Assembly (NCBI RefSeq): GCF_000248055.1
Contig: NZ_BAFC01000022.1
Span: 248,001 to 312,000 of the forward strand
Length of the DNA stretch: 64,000 nt
Direction: 5' to 3'
DNA from: Gordonia sputi NBRC 100414
GTDB taxonomy: Bacteria > Actinomycetota > Actinomycetes > Mycobacteriales > Mycobacteriaceae
Positions 28,353-37,339 of the stretch are shown in pieces (positions within the stretch are counted from its first letter, which is position 1; each line of letters begins with the position of its first letter). The position numbers and the translations under genes are program-made. Below the pieces are notes generated by a model. That model had not been told where the DNA came from. It did no database searches and was given only the letters and a program-made list of their open reading frames with translations.

Positions 28353-28375
28353 CGACACAATTGGGTCGTGTGTCG
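28353..28375. promoter_or_regulatory. Short inverted repeat in the icd leader
   Basis: CGACACA (28353-28359) and TGTGTCG (28369-28375) form a 7-bp inverted repeat with a 9-base spacer, 31-53 bp upstream of the icd start in the 252-bp divergent gap to the SMC operon. It may be an operator or leader stem; no regulator is suggested by context. Confidence 0.3.
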
Positions 28376-28574
28376 CAACCGCTGGCCACGCGCGGGTGTG
28401 CGCGTCCAGCGTCAACCCTATTCCGTCAGCCAAACCCGTGCCGCACGTGCTCGCGAAATGAACTGGGTCGCGTCTCGCTAACAGCGTGTTCTCTGCCACT
28501 GAGGTGCGCTCGCGGTAGGGCCGACCGGCCATGGCAGACTCGACCGCGGTCCGTGAACGAGGTGCAACCGTGAG

Positions 28575-30131
28575 GTGACGATGGTGAACTCTGCCGTGGA
28601 TGGGGCTCTGACGCTGACCGACACGTTCGAGGCGAACCGCTCGATCCAGCGGTCCGCAGCTGTCCGACTGTTCGCGGCCTCGAACTCCGCGATGTACGTC
28701 ACGCTGATGGAGCGTCATCTCGATTTCGGAATTCGCCACTCCGAGTCAGAGCTAGCGATTCGCCTCGACCGCGACATCGCCGCACTCGGCACCTCCGACC
28801 AGCCCACCGGCCTCGATCTCATCAAGTCGTGGGCCAAGCAGGGGTGGCTGCACCGCGTCACCGACGCAGCATCGCCGTCGGCGCCCAACGTGTGCTTCCT
28901 GAGCACCGAGGCGCGCTCGGTGATCGCATACATGCGTCGGTTGCGGCGCGAGGACAGCGTCGCCACCGGCGGGTCCATCATGGGCGTGGCCGCCGGTCTG
29001 CACCGGGTCGCGACTCAGGTGACCGACGATCCGGAACGAATTCGCGAAGACATCGAGAGCCAGATCGACGAACTCGACGCCGAACTCGTCGAACTCAACG
29101 AGGGACGCCGTCGACCATTCGACCTGCGGGGAGCTGAGGACGAGGCTCGGGCGATCGCCTACCAGATGGAGCAGATCATCACCGACATCGGCCAGTACGG
29201 CGCGATGCTCGATCGCATCACCACAGCACTGCTCGACGACCCGCACGACTCCGACCTCGCCTACCGCGATCGACAGCGACAGATGTTCGACGACTACGAG
29301 TCCCTCCTCGAGTCATCCCAAAGCGCGTCCTATCACGCCTTCACCCAGATGATCCAGGATCCGGTGCAGCGCGCCCGCCTCATCTCCGACATCGAGCTCG
29401 TCGTCGACAGGCTGCCGAGTATCGACACCGGACTGCGCGCAGTGATGGAGAACTTCTTCCCGTTGGTCAGTGAGCAGATGGCCGAGGTCGGGCGAATCAG
29501 GCAGCGTTGTGCCCGTCGAATCCGACGGTTCGTCGCATCAGGAACTCTCGAGCAGAGCCGTGGCGTTGCCCGACAGCTCAACGACGCACTGGCCACCGCC
29601 AACGAGTTGCTCAAGGATTCACTCGCCGATCGTCGTCTCGGCTACGAGCTGCCGGTCGCAACGCCGCAGGTGACATCCATCGGTCGGCTCGCGTTCGAAA
29701 TCCGCAATCCGGCACCGCCGGAGCAGGCACGACCCGCCGACGGACGCACCAACCTGGCATCATTCGCATCTCTCGCGGGGCAGGTCGACACGGTGGAACT
29801 CGCCGACGTGGTGAACGACAAGCTGACCGCGGGACCGCTGTCGTTGAGCGACGCGATCGCCGCGCTCGACGAGCCGTACCTCGCGCATGTCATCGTGTTG
29901 TGGTCGTGGGCCCTGCGCCAGCCTCGGGAAGCGCAGCGCCAGCCTCGGGAAGCACAGCGCCAGCCTCGGGAAATGCAGCGCGAGCCTGGGGAGGGGTCGT
30001 CGTTTGTGCGGTTCCGGTCGCTGGAGGGCGAGGACCGCGCGATCGAAGTGCCGACGCTGATGTTCAGCGAGCCCATCCCGTCCCAGTACAGCGATACCGA
30101 TTCGATTCTCAGCACGGAAGCCGACGCCTGA
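28575..30131 (+). CDS. jetA: MksF/JetA-type kleisin subunit of an SMC complex (DUF3375)
   Basis: A 518-residue DUF3375 protein, the kleisin-like subunit called JetA in Wadjet systems and MksF in bacterial Muk-like condensins; it links the two SMC heads. It is largely helical and acidic, with a winged-helix-like N-terminus (residues 15-115) and a conserved [26 protein letters not shown]-type helix in the middle. Near residues 448-475 a QPREAQR heptapeptide is repeated three to four times from a 21-bp DNA repeat, which is not typical of the family. GTG 28575 or ATG 28581 are possible starts. The stop overlaps the jetB ATG. Confidence 0.85.
   Translation: MTMVNSAVDGALTLTDTFEANRSIQRSAAVRLFAASNSAMYVTLMERHLDFGIRHSESELAIRLDRDIAALGTSDQPTGLDLIKSWAKQGWLHRVTDAASPSAPNVCFLSTEARSVIAYMRRLRREDSVATGGSIMGVAAGLHRVATQVTDDPERIREDIESQIDELDAELVELNEGRRRPFDLRGAEDEARAIAYQMEQIITDIGQYGAMLDRITTALLDDPHDSDLAYRDRQRQMFDDYESLLESSQSASYHAFTQMIQDPVQRARLISDIELVVDRLPSIDTGLRAVMENFFPLVSEQMAEVGRIRQRCARRIRRFVASGTLEQSRGVARQLNDALATANELLKDSLADRRLGYELPVATPQVTSIGRLAFEIRNPAPPEQARPADGRTNLASFASLAGQVDTVELADVVNDKLTAGPLSLSDAIAALDEPYLAHVIVLWSWALRQPREAQRQPREAQRQPREMQREPGEGSSFVRFRSLEGEDRAIEVPTLMFSEPIPSQYSDTDSILSTEADA
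29916..29999. repeat. 21-bp minisatellite inside jetA
   Basis: Three near-identical 21-bp units start at 29916, 29937 and 29958 (1-3 mismatches), followed by a decayed fourth unit at 29979. The unit keeps the frame and encodes RQPREAQ on the plus strand. Confidence 0.9.
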
Positions 30132-30970
30132 TGACCAGCACCGACACCACCGATCCGAACACTCCCGAGGCATCTACGGACGCCGCTGTCTCCACCGGCA
30201 CGCCCGTCGACGAGTTCGCCGGATACGACGATCTGCCGACCGCGGCGACACACGGGAGGATCGACGGACCAGGCGCGCCCCGATTCGACGGTGATGTCTC
30301 TGCGATGCCCGATCGCGCATGCTGGGCGTTGCAGAATCTCCTCACGCGCAGGCATGTCAGTGGTGACCGCAACCCACAATTGTGGGCGTGGGTCACCGAG
30401 TATGAGGATGTGCTGCGCAGCCGCCTGTCGGAGCTCGACCTCCGACTGCGCCTTGTCGACGAGCTCCAGGTGGCATTCGTCGAGCAGGCCGGATACGAGT
30501 CACGTTGGGGCAGAAAGATTCTCAAGCGCGAGACCATCCAGACCTACGACGCTATCCTCGCCCTGCACCTCGCCAAGTTCCTGCGTTCGTCGCGCGAGGA
30601 GACAGCGATCATCACCCGTGAGGAGATCCACGAGATGTTCGCGGGCGTGACCAACACGATCGACCGCGACCTCGCGTTGTTCGACAAGCGGATCGAGCGC
30701 GCGATAGACAAGCTCGAAGAGCTCGACTTCTTACGCAGACACCGCGACGATCCCGACACGTTCACCGTCAGCCCGGTGATCACGGCGGTGATGACCGCCT
30801 CGGTGATCACCGACCTACAGCATCAGTTCGAGCAGTTCATCGGCGCGGGCGACACCGGTGACGATCTCGCCGTCGACGCCGATTCGGCGGGCGCAGAAGG
30901 CAACTCGACGCCCGCCGACCAGTCGGATTCCACCGACGAATACTCCGACGACGAAGGAGACGAGTGGTGA
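30131..30970 (+). CDS. jetB: MksE/JetB-type subunit of an SMC complex (DUF4194)
   Basis: A 279-residue DUF4194 protein, counterpart of MukE/MksE/JetB, a dimeric winged-helix protein that binds the kleisin. The N-terminal 60 residues and the last 40 are acidic, Ser/Thr/Asp-rich and probably disordered. The core (about 60-230) contains [23 protein letters not shown] and [25 protein letters not shown], typical of MksE-like proteins. ATG 30131 overlaps the jetA stop and the stop overlaps the jetC start, so the three are translated as a unit. Confidence 0.85.
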   Translation: MTSTDTTDPNTPEASTDAAVSTGTPVDEFAGYDDLPTAATHGRIDGPGAPRFDGDVSAMPDRACWALQNLLTRRHVSGDRNPQLWAWVTEYEDVLRSRLSELDLRLRLVDELQVAFVEQAGYESRWGRKILKRETIQTYDAILALHLAKFLRSSREETAIITREEIHEMFAGVTNTIDRDLALFDKRIERAIDKLEELDFLRRHRDDPDTFTVSPVITAVMTASVITDLQHQFEQFIGAGDTGDDLAVDADSAGAEGNSTPADQSDSTDEYSDDEGDEW

Positions 30971-33900
30971 GTGATCTCGACAGGCTCGATCAGCGGGACA
31001 GGCTCGATCAGCGGGACAGGCTCGATCAGCGGGACAGGCTCGATCAGCGGGACACGCTCGATCAGCGGAGCACGCCCGATCGCGGCGAGGGGGACGAGCA
31101 GTACTACCTGTCCCGGTTGCAGCTCATCAACTGGGGAGTCTTCGACGGCTACCACTCCATCGGGTTCAGCCCGGGCGGCGCACTCATCACGGGCTCGTCG
31201 GGCAGTGGTAAATCGTCACTGCTGGACGCGATTTCGCTGGCCTTCCTGCCGGATCACCGTCGCAACTTCAATGCTTCTGGCGATACCACCGCGGCCGGTT
31301 CGTCCGGCGGTCGACGCACCGTCGGCAAGTACGTGCGTGGTGCGTGGGGCGAGCGTCGCGACGCAACGGGAGCACACCGCGAGATCATGTATCTCCGCGG
31401 AAGCGGCCCAGCCTGGGCGGCGATCGCCGTCACCTACACCTCGACGTCGGGCACAGCCATCACCGGACTGGTGCTGAAGTGGCTTGGCGCAGGCAAACTC
31501 ACCGATGCCCATAGCGCGTACTTCATCCACGACGGTGACGTCGACATCGTCGACGCCTGCAACGAGTGGGCCGCGAATGGCTACAGCGCCGCCCGGTTCC
31601 GCGACCGCGGCTGGCAGGGCGGTCCGGGAGAGGGCAAGTATCTGTCGACCCTGTACTCGTTGATCGGTATCCGCGGCTCGGATGCCGCACAGCAGTTGCT
31701 CGGAAAGGCCAAGTCGCTCAAGAGCGTTGGCGGACTCGCACAGTTCGTACGCGAGTTCATGCTCGACGAACCCACGAGCATCGCAGGCATCTCCGACGCA
31801 CTCGAGCAGATCGATCCACTGGTCGAGGCGCGTGAACTCCTCGACGTATCCCGGCGCAAGCGCACCATCCTCGACAACGTCGAGGCGATGCAGGAGCGCT
31901 ATGCGGCGGAGTCGGCGACCTTCACGGTTCTCGACACCATCGAGCCCGAGGTCGTCCGCTCGTACGTCACCAACCTGCGGCTGCACAATGCCGAACCCGA
32001 GATCGCCGACCTCGACGATCAAATCGCCCGCCTCGATTCCGACCTCGCCGCGCTCAACTCGCAGCACGATCAACTCCGCCGGGATCACAGCCACCTTCTC
32101 GGTCGGATCGCAACGTCGACAGGCGATCTCGCGCCGCTGCAGGAACAACTCTCGACGGCGCAGAAGGCGAGCAACGAGGCGTCGATCCGTCGCGCCACCT
32201 ATGAACACAAGATCTCCGCGCTCGGATTCGACATTCCGGAAGACGGTGAGGCGTTCTGGGAGTTACGCGAGCACCTGATGGAGGAGGCCACCCGACTCGA
32301 CGGTCAACTCGAGGCGGGCAAGCCACATTTCGCCGAGACCCTCGCCACCGAGGTCGCTGCGCGCTCCCAACGCGACGCTGCCCGTGACGAACTCGAGCGC
32401 GTGCGCCACGCCGGCTCCGCGCTGCCTCGCGCCGAACACGAGATGCGTCGAATCATCGCCAATGCACTCCAACTCGACGAGTCCGAACTGCGGTATGTCG
32501 CCGAACTCGTCGAGCTCGAACCCTCTGCCGAGAGGTGGCGGCTGGCAGTCGAGAAGGTCCTGCGTAACGCCGGGCTGCGACTCCTGGTGCCGGACAATCA
32601 TTTTGCGGCTGCCCTCAAGTTCGTCAACGAGCACGACATGCGCGGGCGGATTCAGCTCCACCACGCAGAGACGCGTCCCGCGCCGATGGTGGAGCCGGGC
32701 ACGCTCGGGGCGACGCTCCGGGCGGCCGAACCCGACCACCCGTGCACCAACGAGGCCCTCACGATCCTTGCCAAACTCGGCAATTACGTGTGCGTCGATT
32801 CCACCGCGGATTTCGTCGAACACACCAAGGCCGTGACCGACCGTGGCCTTCGCAAGGACTCGGCGAAGCTCGCCATCAAGGACGACCGTCAGCAGTTGCG
32901 TCCGTCCCAGTACATCTTCGTCGGAAACGTGAGCGCGAAAATCGCTGCGCTGCAGGAAGAACTCGAGTCCGAGAACGAGCTGTACGAGCAGGCGCGAGCT
33001 CGCAGTGCCGAACTCGACCGAGAGCGCACAGCCAAGGAGCAGCGACGCGACGCCTACCGACGGGTCTGCGAACAGTTCGCCGCGTGGAACGAGATCGACC
33101 TCGATACCGCTGACGACCGCGTCGACGCGCTCACCGAACAGTACGAGCTCCTCATGGAGGAGAATCCCGACACCGAGGCGCTGCAACGCAAGGCCGAGGA
33201 CATCTGGGAGCAGGTCCGCGCCGCCATTTCGCAGGCCGCACTCGTGCGGGACAAGATCGCCACCCACGACAAGCGTCGTACTCAACTACTCGACCTGGTC
33301 GACAGGTTGAAGATCGAACCCGTCTCTGCCCACGCGGAGGCGACGCTCGATCGCTTCCGCGAGGAGTCCGCGGCGGTGCTCGACGTGCTCGCACCGGATC
33401 CGTTCCGCCAGGATCTACTCAAAGCCGTTGGGCGCGAGCGTGATCGGACGCGCGCCGACACTCGACGTTCGCGCGACGAATTGGGTCGCGTCCTCGACGC
33501 CTACGACAAGGAGTTCCCGGACGCGATCCCGAACGACAGCGACGATTTCGACGAGCGCGTCCACGACTATGTCGCGCTGTGCCGCCGCATCGACGAGCGC
33601 GAGCTGCCTGCCGCCTACGAGCGAATGCGACGACTCATCACCGAGCAGGCGCCGGGCGCGATCCTGAGTCTGCACATGGCGGCCGAGGCCGAGGAGCGAC
33701 GGATCGTCGAGCAGATCGAGCGGGTCAACTCCGGGCTCGGCTCGGTGGCCTTCAACCGCGGAACCCGCCTACGGCTCTGCCCCGGTCGCAAGACTCTCGC
33801 GGCAGTCGCCGAACTGACCGACAAGGCGCGGCAGATCTCGTCGCGAACCGCAGCCGTCGGATTCGGCGACGAGGAGGCCATCCTCGAGCAGTATGCCGAC

Positions 33901-34425
33901 ATACTGCTTCTGCGTGAACGACTCGCCGGTGCAACGCCCGAAGACCGTCAGTGGACGCGAGACGCACTCGACGTGCGTAACCGGTTCGACTTCTACTGCG
34001 AGGAACGCGACGCCGAGACCGGCGAGACCATCCGCACGTACAGCAACGCGGGCGACAACTCGGGTGGTGAGCAAGAGAAGTTGATGGCGTTCTGTCTGGC
34101 AGGCGCGCTGAGCTTCAACCTGGCGAGTCCGCACGGCAAGGGAAACCGTCCCATCTTCGCGCAGTTGATGCTCGACGAGGCGTTCTCGAAGTCCGACCCG
34201 CAGTTCGCGCAGCAGGCACTCGCGGCGTTCCGCAAGTTCGGCTTCCAGTTGATCATCGTCGCAACGGTGCAGAACACCAGCACGATCCAGCCCTACATCG
34301 ACAACGTCGTCATGGTGTCGAAGACCGAGGACGTCAACAGCCGTCCCATCGCCACCGCGATCTCGACGTCGATCCAGACGTTCTCGGATCTACGTCGAAC
34401 GAGCACGAGCCGTCTGCCCGTCTGA
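30967..34425 (+). CDS. jetC: MksB/JetC-type SMC ATPase
   Basis: A 1152-residue SMC-like ATPase. Walker A is GSSGSGKS (about 76-83); the ABC signature [10 protein letters not shown] lies near 1031 and Walker [12 protein letters not shown] near 1067, with long coiled coils (about 310-470 and 650-930) and a hinge-like centre. This is the motor of Wadjet/MksBEF complexes, which extrude DNA loops; in Wadjet they detect small circular DNA. GTG 30967 was chosen (GAAGGAG 7 bases upstream, GTGA overlap with jetB). The first ~36 residues are an LDQRDR hexapeptide repeat unlike normal family N-termini. No nuclease subunit gene (JetD) follows. Confidence 0.9.
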   Translation: MSDLDRLDQRDRLDQRDRLDQRDRLDQRDTLDQRSTPDRGEGDEQYYLSRLQLINWGVFDGYHSIGFSPGGALITGSSGSGKSSLLDAISLAFLPDHRRNFNASGDTTAAGSSGGRRTVGKYVRGAWGERRDATGAHREIMYLRGSGPAWAAIAVTYTSTSGTAITGLVLKWLGAGKLTDAHSAYFIHDGDVDIVDACNEWAANGYSAARFRDRGWQGGPGEGKYLSTLYSLIGIRGSDAAQQLLGKAKSLKSVGGLAQFVREFMLDEPTSIAGISDALEQIDPLVEARELLDVSRRKRTILDNVEAMQERYAAESATFTVLDTIEPEVVRSYVTNLRLHNAEPEIADLDDQIARLDSDLAALNSQHDQLRRDHSHLLGRIATSTGDLAPLQEQLSTAQKASNEASIRRATYEHKISALGFDIPEDGEAFWELREHLMEEATRLDGQLEAGKPHFAETLATEVAARSQRDAARDELERVRHAGSALPRAEHEMRRIIANALQLDESELRYVAELVELEPSAERWRLAVEKVLRNAGLRLLVPDNHFAAALKFVNEHDMRGRIQLHHAETRPAPMVEPGTLGATLRAAEPDHPCTNEALTILAKLGNYVCVDSTADFVEHTKAVTDRGLRKDSAKLAIKDDRQQLRPSQYIFVGNVSAKIAALQEELESENELYEQARARSAELDRERTAKEQRRDAYRRVCEQFAAWNEIDLDTADDRVDALTEQYELLMEENPDTEALQRKAEDIWEQVRAAISQAALVRDKIATHDKRRTQLLDLVDRLKIEPVSAHAEATLDRFREESAAVLDVLAPDPFRQDLLKAVGRERDRTRADTRRSRDELGRVLDAYDKEFPDAIPNDSDDFDERVHDYVALCRRIDERELPAAYERMRRLITEQAPGAILSLHMAAEAEERRIVEQIERVNSGLGSVAFNRGTRLRLCPGRKTLAAVAELTDKARQISSRTAAVGFGDEEAILEQYADILLLRERLAGATPEDRQWTRDALDVRNRFDFYCEERDAETGETIRTYSNAGDNSGGEQEKLMAFCLAGALSFNLASPHGKGNRPIFAQLMLDEAFSKSDPQFAQQALAAFRKFGFQLIIVATVQNTSTIQPYIDNVVMVSKTEDVNSRPIATAISTSIQTFSDLRRTSTSRLPV
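30979..31068. repeat. 18-bp minisatellite at the start of jetC
   Basis: Four identical 18-bp units (30979-31050) and a fifth with one mismatch (31051-31068) are followed by a decayed partial unit. They encode DRLDQR repeats in frame. Perfect identity suggests recent expansion by slippage. Confidence 0.95.
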
Positions 34426-34441
34426 GCGCACCGACCACCAC

Positions 34442-34493
34442 TGACCAACGAGGGCCTCGGCTGGTAGCAACCAGCCGAGGCCCTCGTTGATCA
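34442..34493. terminator. Bidirectional terminator between jetC and hbd
   Basis: A perfect 19-bp stem (34447-34465 with 34470-34488, loop of 4), extended after one mismatch by a few more pairs on the outside, lies between the convergent stops at 34425 and 34504. It marks the end of the SMC operon, so a fourth gene is not simply hidden downstream in the same transcript. Confidence 0.88.
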
Positions 34494-34503
34494 GAGCGTC
34501 GCG

Positions 34504-35355
34504 TCAGGACGAGTAGTCGTAGAAACCCTTGCCCGACTTCTTGCCGAGGTAGCCCGCCTCGACCATGCGCCGCAACAGGGGCGGCGGCGCGTAGTGGGGC
34601 TGGCGGAACTCGTCGTACAGCGATTCGGCGACGTCGAGAACGACGTCGAGTCCGACGGTGTCGCTGAGCGTCAACGGGCCCATCGGGTGTCCGCAGCCGT
34701 TCACCATCCCGGTGTCGATGTCTTCCTTGGTGGCGTAGCCGCTCTCGTACATGCGGATGGCGTCGACCAGGTAGGGGATGAGCAAGGCGTTCACGACGAA
34801 GCCGCCGCGGTCGCCTGCCTGAATCGTCTTCTTACCGAGGTGATCTCGCGCGTACTCGGTGACGGTCGCCACTGCCTCTGGCGAGGTCGCCAAGCTGGAG
34901 ATGATCTCCACGAGCGGCATGACCGGCACCGGATTGAAGAAGTGCACACCGACAACGCGACTCGGGTCTGCGACGTCCTTGGCGATACGGATGATCGGGA
35001 TCGAAGACGTGTTGGTGGCGAGGATCGCGGTCGGAGCGGTGATCTTGTCGAGTTCGGCGAAGAAACCCACCTTGAGTGCCTCGATCTCGGGCAGGGCCTC
35101 GATGACGAGTTCGCGGTCGGCGAAGTCGGACACCGAGGTGGTCAGCGTCAGACGGGCCAACGCCTGCTCGGCATCGTCGGCGCTGATCTTCGACTTCGAG
35201 ACCGCACGGTTGATCGACTTCTCGATGCGTGCGCGGGCCGCGTCAGCCGCAGCCTGGTCGCGCTCGAGAACGAGGACGTCGTCACCCGCGCGGATCGCGA
35301 TCTCGGCGATACCGGCACCCATCGTGCCGCCGCCGACTACTCCGAGCTGTGTCAT
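34504..35355 (-). CDS. 3-hydroxybutyryl-CoA dehydrogenase
   Basis: A 283-residue NAD(P)-dependent enzyme of the 3-hydroxyacyl-CoA dehydrogenase family that interconverts acetoacetyl-CoA and 3-hydroxybutyryl-CoA. The Rossmann motif is VVGGGTMGAG (6-15). The catalytic-site motif GVHFFNPVPVMPLVEII includes the conserved His-Phe-Phe-Asn-Pro, and DRGGFVVNALLIPYL and GCGHPMGPLTLSDTVGLD are family signatures. Start ATG 35355 has GGAGGAG upstream. It is a stand-alone gene facing the SMC operon terminator. Confidence 0.93.
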   Translation of the reverse strand: MTQLGVVGGGTMGAGIAEIAIRAGDDVLVLERDQAAADAARARIEKSINRAVSKSKISADDAEQALARLTLTTSVSDFADRELVIEALPEIEALKVGFFAELDKITAPTAILATNTSSIPIIRIAKDVADPSRVVGVHFFNPVPVMPLVEIISSLATSPEAVATVTEYARDHLGKKTIQAGDRGGFVVNALLIPYLVDAIRMYESGYATKEDIDTGMVNGCGHPMGPLTLSDTVGLDVVLDVAESLYDEFRQPHYAPPPLLRRMVEAGYLGKKSGKGFYDYSS

Positions 35356-35454
35356 GGAGCTCCTCCAGATTGTGAAACGTGGTCGCAGGTCAGCCTACTG
35401 CGCAAGGGCCACACGAAATGAACCCGAGGTCGCGGCGGGGGTCCACCAACCCGA

Positions 35455-36579
35455 TCAGGCTGTGAGCGCGGTGATCGCACTGTGCGGCAGCGCATAGGAG
35501 TGATGCCCATCTCGTCCGGTCATGTCTTCGGCGCCCGCGAGCGCGTTGAGCACGGCTTCCTCGACCGCATACACCGTCGCCGCGTAGAGCGCGTCCATCC
35601 GATTCCACGGCATCACAGTCTGGGTGGTGAGGAGGACGTCGCTGTCCGATAGCGGAAATCCCGTCGTGGAGGAGCGATCATCTGCCGTCGAGAAGGCGAG
35701 GAACAGATCACCGGAGAACAGTGATCCGGTCGTACCGGTTCTGGCTAGTCCCATCGGGACTCTTCGCGCCATAGCCGTGCACTGTGCGGATGTTGTCGGA
35801 GCATCCGTAGCCACGATGACGATGACCGACCCGGCACCGCCCGGAACAGAGAGGTCGTGCTCCAACCACGGCTCCGTCTCCATCGGGTTGGGGACGTCGA
35901 CCCGAGTTCCCACCGGTATTCCCGCAATGGTCAGTTCGCTGCGCGAGCCGAAGTTCGCCTGGACGAAAGCCCCAACGGTGAACTCGTGCGTCCCGATCTC
36001 GACGGCGCGTGACGCTGTGCCGCTACCCCCCTTGAAGCCGTAACAGTTCATCCCGGTACCGCCACCCACGTTGCCTTCGGCTGGCGCCGCTGCCGAAGCG
36101 GAATCAAGTGCACCACGCACGGCGTTCGCCGTGACATGGCCGCCATTGATGTCGTTGAGGTAGCCGTCCCATGTCTCTGCGCACACCGGCAGCAGCCATT
36201 GTCTGCCCAGCACAGGATCTAAGTCGTTGATCCACTCGATCACTGCGGCATGGCACGTTCCAACGGCGTGCGTATTGGAGATCGTGATCGGCAGTGAGAG
36301 TTCTCCGACCTCGTTAATCCAGTGGGCACCCGTCATCTCGCCGTTTCCGTTCAGCGAGTAGAAGCCTGCCGAACATGGCCTACCCACACCGTTTCTGCCA
36401 CGCGGGAGAAGTGCCGTCACTCCTGTGCGCACCGGCCCGCGGCCGACCTCGAGCGGGCCTGCCCCTTCGATGAGCGTGGTGTAGCCGACCTCGACGCCTG
36501 CAACGTCGGTGATCGCGTTCTTCGGTCCGGGTGTACCGGGAAGCGTGACCCCGAGATCGCGAATGCGTGGCCGACTCAT
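35455..36579 (-). CDS. P1-family peptidase (DmpA/BapA-like self-cleaving aminopeptidase)
   Basis: A 374-residue member of the P1 (DmpA) N-terminal nucleophile family, which cleaves itself before a Ser and then removes N-terminal amino acids, D-amino-acid amides or beta-amino acids. Expected autocleavage is Gly250|Ser251 in PGGAGSVIVIVATDAP, matching the Gly249|Ser250 site of DmpA. GNVGGGTGMNCYGFKGGSG (169-187) is the second signature. No signal peptide, so it is cytoplasmic. It overlaps the tetR stop (ATGA), and a permease is divergent from that regulator, so a peptide/amide uptake and degradation module is likely. Confidence 0.88.
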   Translation of the reverse strand: MSRPRIRDLGVTLPGTPGPKNAITDVAGVEVGYTTLIEGAGPLEVGRGPVRTGVTALLPRGRNGVGRPCSAGFYSLNGNGEMTGAHWINEVGELSLPITISNTHAVGTCHAAVIEWINDLDPVLGRQWLLPVCAETWDGYLNDINGGHVTANAVRGALDSASAAAPAEGNVGGGTGMNCYGFKGGSGTASRAVEIGTHEFTVGAFVQANFGSRSELTIAGIPVGTRVDVPNPMETEPWLEHDLSVPGGAGSVIVIVATDAPTTSAQCTAMARRVPMGLARTGTTGSLFSGDLFLAFSTADDRSSTTGFPLSDSDVLLTTQTVMPWNRMDALYAATVYAVEEAVLNALAGAEDMTGRDGHHSYALPHSAITALTA

Positions 36580-37220
36580 GACGTCTCGTTTCGGTTCATC
36601 GGGGCACAGTCCGCTCCGACAATGTCGGGACAACCCGTTGCGGTACGCGCGTACGACGAGATCAATTGCACTGCACGGGAATAGGAGAGTGACGCATTTG
36701 CGGTGATTATGTGCAAGCCGTATCCGTCCTCGAGTGTCACCAGGTTCGCCGCGATGTCGACTGACGGCTCGGTCAGCGTGAAGTGCCCTTGGGCAACACC
36801 GACATCCAGAATTCCCATGTACAGGGCGACCTGTTTGTCGAAGAGCGCGGTGACCAAGATCGCGTGGTCATCGCGCAACCCGAGATGCGAATCGAGTTGA
36901 TAGAGAGCAGATACCAATGCGTCGTCCCCTGATCGCGGAAGGCCCGCGGAGATCATCACTCGCAGCCGGTCGCGAGCATCTGCGAGTGACGAGACCTCGT
37001 GAAGGCGCGCCGCATAGAACCTGTCGCTTGCGAGCCTGTGCACTTCTTTCAGCAGCGTCTCGAAATCGGTGAAGTAGTAGTGAATGGTTCCTGTCGACAC
37101 ATCGGCGATGGCCGCGATGTCGGCGATACGGAGGGCCGCCAGACCGCGATCACGTATCGCGACGAGCGTCGCTGTAACTATCGCATCCCTCGCCGCGGCC
37201 TGGTCTTTGCGCCGAGCCAT
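36576..37220 (-). CDS. TetR-family transcriptional regulator
   Basis: A 214-residue regulator. The helix-turn-helix covers about residues 28-50 (AALRIADIAAIADVSTGTIHYYF), followed by a helical ligand domain of the TetR_C_6/BetI-like type. The preceding ARRKDQ arm is basic. It is co-transcribed with the P1 peptidase (4-bp overlap) and divergent from the APC permease. Two copies of the same 12-bp site lie in the 119-bp gap, so it probably represses both directions and responds to the transported or hydrolysed substrate. Confidence 0.9.
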   Translation of the reverse strand: MARRKDQAAARDAIVTATLVAIRDRGLAALRIADIAAIADVSTGTIHYYFTDFETLLKEVHRLASDRFYAARLHEVSSLADARDRLRVMISAGLPRSGDDALVSALYQLDSHLGLRDDHAILVTALFDKQVALYMGILDVGVAQGHFTLTEPSVDIAANLVTLEDGYGLHIITANASLSYSRAVQLISSYARTATGCPDIVGADCAPMNRNETS

Positions 37221-37231
37221 GACCCTCCTGT

Positions 37232-37243
37232 TTCACCAGTTAA
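37232..37243. promoter_or_regulatory. Candidate TetR operator, copy 1
   Basis: TTCACCAGTTAA matches the 37298-37309 site at 10 of 12 positions (consensus TTsACCAGTyAA). It lies 12 bp upstream of the tetR start on the minus strand, within its likely leader. Confidence 0.55.
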
Positions 37244-37269
37244 CTTCTGATTACGCGCCTTTCTACGCA

Positions 37270-37309
37270 TTGACAGCATAAACACATAATTCTTTGATTG
37301 ACCAGTCAA
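37270..37309 (+). promoter_or_regulatory. APC permease promoter with TetR operator copy 2
   Basis: TTGACA (37270-37275) and TTTGAT (37293-37298, 17-base spacer) form a candidate promoter for the permease. The site TTGACCAGTCAA (37298-37309) has TTGAC/GTCAA inverted arms and begins at the last base of the -10, where a bound repressor would block initiation. Confidence 0.55.
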
Positions 37310-37339
37310 GAAATTTCCCGGTCACTTGAAGGAGCGCGC

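Noticed and set aside
28323-28739. Long N-terminal extension of the icd frame up to 28739
   Set aside because: The ATG at 28322 has a good ribosome site and gives the normal 745-residue family length; the extension runs through the divergent promoter and into jetA.
30979-31068. Possible CRISPR array in the repeated stretch of jetC
   Set aside because: The units are directly adjacent with no spacers and encode protein in frame; it is a minisatellite.
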